Part shown: positions 1 to 5,886 of the stretch, piece by piece | How positions within the stretch are numbered: position 1 is the stretch's first letter | Layout: each line of letters starts with the position of its first letter | Assembly (NCBI GenBank): GCA_016763235.1 | Contig: JAESUE010000247.1 | Location: 1-7,633, forward strand | DNA: 7,633 nucleotides | Source: Pseudomonadales bacterium | GTDB taxonomy: Bacteria > Pseudomonadota > Gammaproteobacteria > Pseudomonadales > UBA3067 | Direction of reading: 5' to 3' | Position numbers and translations under genes: made by a program | Notes under the pieces: generated by a model | The model's input: the letters and a program-made list of their open reading frames with translations, nothing else | Told to the model about the DNA's origin: nothing | The model's database searches: none

Positions 1-71
1 GAGTTTATATGGTTAAATAACCATTTTTTAACGCTGTGATGCACGAATTTGAGCGTGATCTGAGCAGTTAC
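1..71 (-). repeat. Dispersed repeat copy A (IS66-like end), cut by left edge
   Basis: Read on the minus strand from 71 to 1, this begins GTAACTGCTCAG and then follows the same order of blocks as the copies at 4411 and 7502: CACGCTCAAATTCG, GCAT, GTTAAAAA, an AT-rich palindromic stretch, then TATAAACTC at the window edge. Its variable centre (10-25) is a 7-bp inverted repeat, ATGGTTA/TAACCAT, separated by two bases. The GTAAC tip lies 12 bases after the deacetylase stop codon. The far end is outside the window, so I cannot tell whether this is a short MITE like copy B or the end of a longer insertion sequence. The candidate target flank inside the window is AACAGCTC (72-79). Confidence 0.75.
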
Positions 72-83
72 AACAGCTCTTTC

Positions 84-902
84 CTATTTTCGTAACCCTC
101 TTTTGCCGCGCCCTATTCTTATTTTGAAAGAAAAGAAACCATCTTTACCGCTAATCTTGATACGTTGAAGCTCAAACAAGGAGGTGTGAACGTCGCTAGG
201 AATGCCGTCTTCAGTAGTAACAGCGCTATCAAACCCGGCTTTTTGAACCAATGATGGGTCTCCCTCCTTGTTATAAATTCCAAAGGGATAGGCAAAGCTT
301 GATATGCGGCAAGAAAATAATGATTCAAGATGGGCCTTTGATTCGGCAATTTCTTTGTGCTTACCTTCCTCGTCAAGGCTGGCAAGGTTTGCATGGGTGG
401 AGGTATGGCCCCCTAACTCGAAAACACCGCTCTCTAGCATTTCTCTAATTTGCACATCGCTTAACTTTGTTTCATTTTTTAATTCACCGGTATTGTGATG
501 GGACTTTTTCGAAACAGACCAGTCTCTATCATGGCGATCCACTACCAAGTAAAGGGTCGCCTTGGCATGGTATTTTTTAAGTATTGGGAACGCGTTTAAA
601 TAGTTATCCTCAAAGCCATCATCAAAGGTAATCGCCACAACTTTTTCTCTAGCGGGCTGATTCACCAGCTCGGACATCGTTACAAAGTTCCAGCTATTTT
701 CACTTAACCAACACACTTGGCGCTCAAACAGCGCCGGGCTCACCCTCAAACCGTTAAATTTCGCCCCCTGCACGGCAGGGCTGACCATGTGGTACATAAG
801 AATACGTGGGTGCTTTAAATCAACATTCCGCCCCCACCAGGCATAACGTTCCGAGAACCATAAAACCCACAATATTAAAATCACTATAGGTAAATAAATC
901 AT
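84..902 (-). CDS. Polysaccharide deacetylase family protein (NodB/CE4 fold), membrane-anchored
   Basis: A 272-residue protein of the NodB-homology (carbohydrate esterase 4) family, whose members remove N- or O-acetyl groups from glycans in a metal-dependent reaction. Residues 1-16 are a hydrophobic N-terminal segment with almost no polar residues, likely a signal anchor that places the enzyme in the periplasm. Visible motifs are LMYHMV (35-40, typical of the PgaB/IcaB-like branch), TFDDG (92-96, catalytic base and metal Asp), HTSTH (166-170, the two metal His of the H-x3-H motif), FAYPFG (203-208) and LQRI (245-248). All core metal ligands are present, so activity is plausible. The start overlaps the stop of the glycosyltransferase as ATGA and has no strong ribosome binding site of its own, which suggests translational coupling. 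The substrate is unknown; an exopolysaccharide or lipopolysaccharide sugar acetyl group is an inference from the partner gene. The C-terminus is rich in Arg and Lys. Confidence 0.92.
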   Translation of the reverse strand: MIYLPIVILILWVLWFSERYAWWGRNVDLKHPRILMYHMVSPAVQGAKFNGLRVSPALFERQVCWLSENSWNFVTMSELVNQPAREKVVAITFDDGFEDNYLNAFPILKKYHAKATLYLVVDRHDRDWSVSKKSHHNTGELKNETKLSDVQIREMLESGVFELGGHTSTHANLASLDEEGKHKEIAESKAHLESLFSCRISSFAYPFGIYNKEGDPSLVQKAGFDSAVTTEDGIPSDVHTSLFELQRIKISGKDGFFSFKIRIGRGKRGLRK

Positions 903-2005
903 GAAGATACCAAACTTTCATAAAGCGAAATAGTTTTTGAACGCATGTTACTGAGTAGGAAACGATCATTAGGTTTAACTTCTACCGGGGGCCCAAGTAG
1001 CACCTCGACCATCTTCTCAGTCAAAAGAGCATTGTCATTTAAAGGAATGAGCCCTTCTGGAAATAGATAGCTTAAAATCTCATGAACGCCGCCATGGTCG
1101 TAGGCCAATACCGGAATCCCCATGCTTAAAGCCTCAAGAACTGTTCTACCAAATGATTCAGGCTTCGAGGACAAAGAAAGAACCAAATTAGACACTGAGT
1201 AAATTTCTCTCATGTCGTTTCTTTGTCCAGTAAAGATAATGCAGCCCTCCAAGCCCAAGGATACAACGCGCTCTTTTATCTCCTCTGCGTAAGCCTTTCG
1301 CTTTGGGTCTATGCCGCCCACTATCAAGCCATAGATGTCAAAACCACGAGCCCGTAAGTTTGCTATGGCGTCCAGAAAGCTCAAATGTCCTTTCAAGCGT
1401 GTTAATCGGCCCGGAAGCGTAACAACAATTTGCCCCTTTAGTTGTGGGTACTGTTGATACCATGCGTCTTGCCAGGATGCGCCTGCGTGATAGGCAAAGG
1501 GAAATTCGTCAGCATCAACTCCCCGGTAAATAAGCGCAATTTTTTTCGGGTCGGTACGGGGATAGTTGTCGAGAATATAACTGCGGACAGCCTCAGACAC
1601 GGCGATCACCCGCTCACCACACGTCACTATTTCACTGTAGCGATTTACAGAGTGCAGTCCATGAACGGTACTAATCAAACGAGGTCGCGTATGCGGGTCC
1701 ATTTTTTTCCACGCCAACCAAACCACCCAAGCAGGCATACGGGAACGAAGGTGGACAATATCAAAATCTTGAGAGAGCAGCCAGTTTCGAAGCTTCCTCA
1801 CTTGCAATAGAGCTAAGGGGGTTTTATCGCCAATATTCCATTGGATATGAGAAGACCCCGCTGCTTCAAGCTCTGAAACAAGTCGACCACCGCTGGATAA
1901 TACGTACGATGAATGCCCAGCCTCAACCAGCGCTGAGGCAATTTCCAGAGTACCACGCTCTACCCCACCCCCTTCTAGAGAAGGGAGAACCTGAAGAACT
2001 TTCAT
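899..2005 (-). CDS. Glycosyltransferase family 4 (GT-B fold)
   Basis: A 368-residue retaining glycosyltransferase of the GT4 type, predicted to transfer a sugar from a nucleotide-sugar donor to a glycan at the cytoplasmic face of the inner membrane. The N-terminal acceptor domain opens with VLQVLPSLEGGGVERG (3-18), the glycine-rich loop usual in this family, and has a VHGLH segment at 114-118. The C-terminal donor domain has RGVD (161-164), LPGRLTRLKGH (197-207) and the E-x7-E motif in PESFGRTVLE (E283 and E291), followed by ALSMGIPVLAYDHGG. Length and domain order are normal. No strong Shine-Dalgarno sequence precedes the ATG; the call of this start rests on the N-terminal beta strand and loop. 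The gene overlaps the deacetylase by four bases, so the pair forms an operon. Involvement in lipopolysaccharide core or exopolysaccharide assembly is inferred; donor and acceptor cannot be read from sequence. Confidence 0.93.
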   Translation of the reverse strand: MKVLQVLPSLEGGGVERGTLEIASALVEAGHSSYVLSSGGRLVSELEAAGSSHIQWNIGDKTPLALLQVRKLRNWLLSQDFDIVHLRSRMPAWVVWLAWKKMDPHTRPRLISTVHGLHSVNRYSEIVTCGERVIAVSEAVRSYILDNYPRTDPKKIALIYRGVDADEFPFAYHAGASWQDAWYQQYPQLKGQIVVTLPGRLTRLKGHLSFLDAIANLRARGFDIYGLIVGGIDPKRKAYAEEIKERVVSLGLEGCIIFTGQRNDMREIYSVSNLVLSLSSKPESFGRTVLEALSMGIPVLAYDHGGVHEILSYLFPEGLIPLNDNALLTEKMVEVLLGPPVEVKPNDRFLLSNMRSKTISLYESLVSS

Positions 2006-2047
2006 CGATTACAGAACTCAAACTGGGCTGGCATTAATAGGCAGCAG

Positions 2048-2076
2048 GATATTAACCGCAGGGTTAAATAACGCAA
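2048..2076 (-). promoter_or_regulatory. Weak candidate promoter with palindrome upstream of the glycosyltransferase
   Basis: On the minus strand TTGCGT (2071-2076) and AATATC (2048-2053) are separated by 17 bases. The spacer region contains an inverted repeat, TTAACC (2052-2057) and GGTTAA (2062-2067), four bases apart. A promoter is needed here because a terminator at 2111-2138 separates this unit from the lipoprotein gene. Both hexamers match the sigma-70 consensus only partly, so this is a suggestion. Confidence 0.25.
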
Positions 2077-2110
2077 AAAGGAGATCCTCAAATGAAAGAT
2101 TGAAGCCAGA

Positions 2111-2138
2111 AAAAGAAAAAGCCCCTTTCGGGGCCTTT
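2111..2138 (-). terminator. Intrinsic terminator of the lipoprotein gene
   Basis: On the minus strand a GC-rich hairpin, GCCCC/GGGGC (arms 2121-2125 and 2130-2134) with a GAAA tetraloop, is followed by TTTTT-C-TTTTT. This is a textbook Rho-independent terminator about 60 bases after the lipoprotein stop codon. On the plus strand only three T residues follow the stem, so it is mainly one-directional. The rest of the gap (2006-2200) holds the weak promoter noted above, an imperfect inverted repeat TATCTTA/TAAGATA (2152-2185), and on the plus strand a good Shine-Dalgarno followed by a three-codon frame (see findings). Confidence 0.85.
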
Positions 2139-2200
2139 GAATTCGTTCCATTATCTTAGCCGCTTAGGTGTCTAACCATAAGATAGTAACAAATGCGGCG

Positions 2201-4237
2201 CTATAAAATAAGCGCGGTAATATCCCTGCGATCACCATCGTTAAACTCCACATATAAATTACTATTTTCACGGACTATGACGGCTAAAATGTCTTCATCC
2301 AGAACAATGCTTCCGACCTCCCCATCTTTCATTTGCGTAAGATTGAGTGAGAATGCAATTCCATCCTGATTTATTGCACTGAACCCACTACCTTCGTTCT
2401 TTAAATGAGTAAGAACCAGTTGCTTTCCTGCGGATTCAATTTTCACACGTTCGCTTCTATCGCCCCAATCATCCATATTACTAATCACTGTTATATCTGC
2501 CCAGTGCCCAGATAAAGACATTGCCTCAAAACCCACAATGGCCATCGCATTTTCACCATGCCTGAGCGAGATCGTGAAGCTCTCATCAGCTGCATCTACA
2601 ACAGATATAACGATTTCCGAAGCACCTTGAAAATCCCCACTGTCGCCACTCTTACCAAGCCCCACCTTACCGAGAATAGAAAAGTAGGTGTTATTATTAA
2701 ACATCTCGCCTTCACCGGTAACAGCCACTTTGCTGTTTAAGTCGTAATCGGTCAAACGAAATAACAGATCAATATCTTGGTCGTATGCAAAACCGTATAC
2801 ATGAACAGTATTATTCAAAACAGCGTAATCAGCGCTAAGTCCTTCCTCAAAGGTTGGGACTGAAACAACCAATTTATCCGCAATCATCTTACATATAGGG
2901 TTAGTCTCGCTTGAGCAATCAAGATCCTCCAAATTATAATTGGCAAGCAACTCTGTACACCAATAACCAAGAGAACCACTCATATTATTACAAAAATATT
3001 CGATCGCATCTTCATTACTGGCTATAAGCGGCATCACTGCCAAAACAGGCGTATATTTTGCTGCTGCCAAAAATGACGTTGCCAACTGAGCCTCATCAAC
3101 GAAAGTTTTTAATTCTGTTGTTCGCTCGGTAAAGCCAACACCACGTTGTTCGTTAATGGTTAAAAACTCCTGCCAATCCTGCATTTCCGAAACGAATTGC
3201 TTCGCTTTACTTAATGCATCAAGGTTTAAGCTGATACTTTGCACGGCATCCGTCAAGGTTGAAGATTTTGCACGATGACGCACATCAACAAGCTCTCCTT
3301 TCAGAAGCAAACTAAGTTGCACGAAATTATCGTTTCGAGGCTCAAGAAATTCAGCCAAACTTGATGCAACGTTAAGCAAGCTACCAAACCCCACTCCAGC
3401 AATTGATTCATCCACCAAAGGGAATTGCCCACCGTTTGAAATGAATAAATCACTGAACTTTTTTATCACCCCGCCCAGCTCTTTCCGGTGAGTCGCCAAG
3501 CCAGCAAAGGCTGCAGCAAATACGTTATACCGCATCTGCTCAACACCCAAACCCTGAACAGCATTTTCATTCGTTAGATCAACCGGTTGAATGCTGCTCA
3601 AGCGTTTTGTTAAACCAAATAGATCTGCAACATGGCTATCCGCTTGAAGAATGGATTGGCGTGAATATGAATCACCAAAACTTAGCGTAAGTAGATCCAC
3701 GAGATGAGTGAGAGGTGTAACGTGTAACGTAATCGCTTCGCGTGTACCAGAAGTAAAGTTAACACCCCTGATAACAAAGCTATCCAATATAGGAAAGCGC
3801 TCACCAAAATCGATTGCCCCATTACCGTTTAGGTCATACTCTCTTGCAAGGGAATCCGATGCGCCACAACCCTCGATGCTATCACAAACCATTTGAGTGC
3901 TTATCCCAGAAGCGCTATTGTCTCTTTCTATTTGGGCAACAATAGAGCCTTGGTATGCAAAGGGTATTTCTATGCGGTACTCACCACTTTCATTTGTATG
4001 GCCAACTCCGAGCGCGAGCGTGTCACCATAACCATCATCTGCCGCATAAATTACGACTCGCGCATGGGATATAATCCCCTTTGACGCAATACCTTCAACC
4101 ACAACCGCTTCAAAATTTTCAGTAACGCTAGGGTGGTATGTCAGTGATGAAGAGGACTTGCCACTGTCATCATTAAGGCAAGCAGTAAGAAGAAACAGAA
4201 GAGCTATTGAGAAACTAAAACGTATAAAATTAAACAT
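2201..4237 (-). CDS. Large lipoprotein with EF-hand calcium loop, function unknown
   Basis: A 678-residue secreted lipoprotein. The N-terminus has a basic start, a hydrophobic stretch (8-17) and the lipobox LTAC with Cys20 as the predicted lipidated residue; Leu21-Asn22-Asp23 follow. A Ser-rich linker leads to a beta-rich stretch (about 44-102: VEGIASKGIISHARVVIYA, then TNESGEYRIEIP) resembling carboxypeptidase-regulatory or transthyretin-like domains. Residues 135-146, DLNGNGAIDFGE, fit the 12-residue EF-hand loop at every key position (D1, N3, N5, G6, I8, D9, E12). VTPLTHLV (173-180) is a motif I associate with surface lipoproteins of marine gammaproteobacteria. A helical middle follows, then Cys416, 427, 441 and 449, probably disulfide-bonded, and a beta-rich C-terminal half (about 455-678). 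No catalytic motif is recognised. No strong ribosome binding site is seen before the ATG. It appears to be a single-gene unit ended by the terminator at 2111-2138. A role in calcium-dependent surface adhesion or polysaccharide binding is speculation. Confidence 0.88.
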   Translation of the reverse strand: MFNFIRFSFSIALLFLLTACLNDDSGKSSSSLTYHPSVTENFEAVVVEGIASKGIISHARVVIYAADDGYGDTLALGVGHTNESGEYRIEIPFAYQGSIVAQIERDNSASGISTQMVCDSIEGCGASDSLAREYDLNGNGAIDFGERFPILDSFVIRGVNFTSGTREAITLHVTPLTHLVDLLTLSFGDSYSRQSILQADSHVADLFGLTKRLSSIQPVDLTNENAVQGLGVEQMRYNVFAAAFAGLATHRKELGGVIKKFSDLFISNGGQFPLVDESIAGVGFGSLLNVASSLAEFLEPRNDNFVQLSLLLKGELVDVRHRAKSSTLTDAVQSISLNLDALSKAKQFVSEMQDWQEFLTINEQRGVGFTERTTELKTFVDEAQLATSFLAAAKYTPVLAVMPLIASNEDAIEYFCNNMSGSLGYWCTELLANYNLEDLDCSSETNPICKMIADKLVVSVPTFEEGLSADYAVLNNTVHVYGFAYDQDIDLLFRLTDYDLNSKVAVTGEGEMFNNNTYFSILGKVGLGKSGDSGDFQGASEIVISVVDAADESFTISLRHGENAMAIVGFEAMSLSGHWADITVISNMDDWGDRSERVKIESAGKQLVLTHLKNEGSGFSAINQDGIAFSLNLTQMKDGEVGSIVLDEDILAVIVRENSNLYVEFNDGDRRDITALIL

Positions 4238-4300
4238 TGAGCGGCGTCCACATCCGAGTTAAAGGCTGCCACAAATCCTTGTGCATGATGTCCTACCATA

Positions 4301-4328
4301 ACGATAGAGGGTATTACCCTATTCACAA
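4301..4328 (-). promoter_or_regulatory. Candidate promoter with operator-like palindrome for the lipoprotein gene
   Basis: On the minus strand TTGTGA (4323-4328) and TATCGT (4301-4306) are 16 bases apart, each matching four of six consensus positions. Between them lies a perfect 6-bp inverted repeat around one base, AGGGTATTACCCT (4308-4320). A palindrome in the spacer is a common position for a repressor or MerR-type site, but the hexamers are weak. The start codon is about 60 bases downstream. Confidence 0.3.
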
Positions 4329-4402
4329 GCAGGCCCACTGACTCAACACGACAAGAGATTAATTCTTATCCAAATACCACTATCAGTTCACAATTTAATC
4401 TA

Positions 4403-4516
4403 ATCCCAACGTAACTATTCAGCTCGCGCCCAAACTCGCGCATAAGGGCGTTAAAAAATAATTATTTATACTTATAAGCTCACATTTGAATGCAACCTGA
4501 ACAGTTACATCCAAAC
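4403..4516 (+). mobile_element. 98-bp IS66-like MITE (copy B) with 8-bp target site duplication
   Basis: The element proper is 4411-4508. The left end reads GTAACTATTCAGC (4411-4423) and the reverse complement of the right end reads GTAACTGTTCAGG (4496-4508), matching at 11 of 13 positions. It is flanked by ATCCCAAC (4403-4410) and ATCCAAAC (4509-4516), an 8-bp duplication with one mismatch. Ends starting GTAA and 8-bp duplications are the known signature of the IS66 family. There is no room for a coding sequence, so movement would need a transposase supplied elsewhere. The interior has the CTCGCGC direct repeat, GCGTTAAAAAAT and a very AT-rich centre. It lies between the glpG stop codon and the lipoprotein promoter, interrupting neither. 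Confidence 0.85.
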
Positions 4517-4519
4517 TTA

Positions 4520-5383
4520 TCAAGACGAAGGGCTTTTATTGTCCCAAAAAGCGAACAACCCTCCCAGTAAACACCCAGAAACCAAACCCACCATATGCGC
4601 CCAGTTCGCCACTGGCCCAATTAAACTTGCCAAAATATCGGTATACCCTATTACTAACCAGACAAGCATAAATGTGACAATCTGCGGGTTTACCGACAAA
4701 GGGGATTCACGCCGAAATTTGCTGTAAATCCACAAATAACCGAGCAAGCCGTATACCACCCCAGACAAGCCACCAAAATTAGGCCCTACTATAAATGCCT
4801 GCGCAAGGTTTGATGGCAGCGACGTTAATAGAAAAATGAGCACCAAACGATGCCAGCCTTGCTCGCGCTCGACCATCCCCCCAAACTGCCACCACCAAAG
4901 TAAATTAAAAATAATGTGCATCGCTGAAAAATGTAAGAACGCGGGTGTAATAAAACCTATCACCTCCACCAACCCCAAGGTTTCAATGCGGTCTGGAAAA
5001 GAGAGCAAGGGATAAAAAGAAGGAGCTATACCACTTCTTCCCCCTAAAAAAACAAATCCACAAAAAACCATAACCAGATAAGTGAACCACTGGGACTTTA
5101 TCCTGCTGAGAGACGGCAGACTAAAGCCTATTTTCCCAAGCTGCGCTTGTGCCTCTGGATGATCATCAACCAACCATGAGGCTTCAAGAAACTTCTTCCG
5201 ATTTGGCGAGTTCAAAAACTCCTGCGCAATTTCTCTCGCCTTAGAAAAGTCTGCCCCATCATCGATTTCAATGGAAAATCCACCGTGACGGTTTTCAAGA
5301 TGGTTCTCGATACCATTTAAAGTCAAGTAATCACACAATGCCTGCGCTGCACGAAGGTTGGTGAGCGACATCAATTCAATCAT
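4520..5383 (-). CDS. glpG: GlpG-type rhomboid intramembrane serine protease
   Basis: A 287-residue rhomboid protease that cleaves transmembrane segments within the inner membrane; E. coli GlpG (276 residues) is the closest well-known model. Residues 1-70 match the GlpG N-terminal cytoplasmic domain in size and style. Motifs in the membrane core are HFSAMHIIFNLLWWWQFGG (151-169, with His156 and Asn160 equivalent to GlpG His150 and Asn154 of the oxyanion site), GGLSGVVYGLLGY (204-216, catalytic Ser207) and WAHMVGLVSG (261-270, catalytic His263). Both members of the Ser-His dyad are present, and six hydrophobic segments can be placed between about 99 and 280. The start has AAGGG about ten bases upstream and overlaps the end of a small frame (5376-5519). 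Unlike E. coli there is no glpE or glpR beside it. Substrates are unknown; membrane-protein quality control is the usual suggestion. A MITE has inserted 11 bases after its stop codon. Confidence 0.95.
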   Translation of the reverse strand: MIELMSLTNLRAAQALCDYLTLNGIENHLENRHGGFSIEIDDGADFSKAREIAQEFLNSPNRKKFLEASWLVDDHPEAQAQLGKIGFSLPSLSRIKSQWFTYLVMVFCGFVFLGGRSGIAPSFYPLLSFPDRIETLGLVEVIGFITPAFLHFSAMHIIFNLLWWWQFGGMVEREQGWHRLVLIFLLTSLPSNLAQAFIVGPNFGGLSGVVYGLLGYLWIYSKFRRESPLSVNPQIVTFMLVWLVIGYTDILASLIGPVANWAHMVGLVSGCLLGGLFAFWDNKSPSS

Positions 5384-5519
5384 TTGTTAGGAACCCTTCA
5401 ATTTGCGCAAAAGCATAATAGTGTAACGAAAATGCCGCCCTCGCGCTGTTAAACCCAAATTCATCCACTGAATAGTTAAAGTCCGCACAAGATATTGCGC
5501 ACTCAAGGTAAACGTCCAT
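5376..5519 (-). CDS. Possible small protein gene overlapping the glpG start
   Basis: A 47-codon frame starting MDVYLECAIS and ending GFLTND, whose TGA lies eight bases inside glpG in another frame, an arrangement typical of translational coupling. An in-frame ATG at 5534 would add five residues (MGIEK), but it coincides with the likely transcription start of the -10 box at 5538-5543, so I prefer 5519. About 18 of 47 codons begin with G, a bias expected of true coding sequence rather than of a random frame. The product is acidic and aromatic (several Phe and Tyr), has two Cys near the N-terminus (positions 7 and 11), and has no signal peptide or membrane segment. I do not recognise the family. 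No strong Shine-Dalgarno sequence is present. It may instead be a leader frame controlling glpG translation, or chance. Confidence 0.4.
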   Translation of the reverse strand: MDVYLECAISCADFNYSVDEFGFNSARAAFSLHYYAFAQIEGFLTND

Positions 5520-5537
5520 TTTCTCTATACCCATAGC

Positions 5538-5566
5538 ATTATATGAACACACTTAAGCAGAGCTAA
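5538..5566 (-). promoter_or_regulatory. Candidate promoter for the small frame and glpG
   Basis: On the minus strand a perfect TATAAT (5538-5543) is preceded after 17 bases by TTAGCT (5561-5566), a poor -35 box with three matches. Transcription would start near 5531, giving a very short leader before the ATG at 5519 and about 150 bases before glpG. Confidence 0.35.
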
Positions 5567-5651
5567 GAGAAATGAAGGTTTTGATATTTTTATCCAAACT
5601 GCACTGTTACTGAACAAGGGTTTGCCATTGATATTTTGTTCGTCGAGCCAT
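5553..5651 (-). pseudogene. Possible decayed start of an IS66 TnpA-like gene
   Basis: A purine-rich ribosome-binding-like stretch, GGAAAGAG, precedes an ATG at 5651 that opens MARRTKYQWQTLVQ and then meets TAA (5607-5609). The same frame reads on as QCSLDKNIKTFISLSSA to a second stop at 5553-5555. The pattern of basic start, then W-x-x-L, then Ser-Leu, then Phe resembles the first 35 or so residues of the small IS66 accessory protein TnpA as I remember it. Only a few residues support this. It is offered because IS66-like ends occur elsewhere in the window. No inverted repeat end is seen beside it. Confidence 0.2.
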
Positions 5652-5886
5652 GATCTCTTTCCAAAAGGTTAAAAATCACGAGAACATTGGAGTTCGATGG
5701 CTGCTGGAAGGTGTGGTTTTTCGGTCATTTACATTCAGGCGTGAGAAGCATGATATCCATTTGTGTATCAATCAACGCCGTGTGCAACGCTACGCACAGG
5801 CTGTTTATTTTACGACTAGAAGATTGGAATACCCGTGATTTTGACCCCCAATACCAAAATAAACACAAGGACTTTAATAATGCCAA

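Larger units (their letters stand above)
5520..5886. other. Gene-poor interval between methyltransferase and glpG
   Basis: A 367-base stretch with no convincing intact gene. It contains the perfect -10 box and the possible TnpA remnant listed separately. Two overlapping plus-strand frames of about 60 codons (5650-5838 with ATG, 5687-5890 with TTG) show no recognisable motif and no clear ribosome binding site. I see no strong terminator after the methyltransferase. The size and emptiness suggest a decayed insertion or gene. Confidence 0.5.

Noticed and set aside
1442..1810. A 122-codon plus-strand frame opposite the glycosyltransferase
   Set aside because: It lies entirely antisense to a gene with complete family motifs, has no recognisable domain and no clear ribosome binding site.
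2061..2072. An 11-base match, GGTTAAATAAC, to the AT-rich centre of repeat copy A
   Set aside because: It is low-complexity and lacks the GTAAC tip and other repeat blocks, so it is not counted as a fourth copy.
5468..5479. CTGAATAGTTAA, one mismatch from the reverse complement of the repeat tip
   Set aside because: None of the neighbouring repeat blocks follow it, and it lies within the small frame upstream of glpG, so chance is the simpler explanation.
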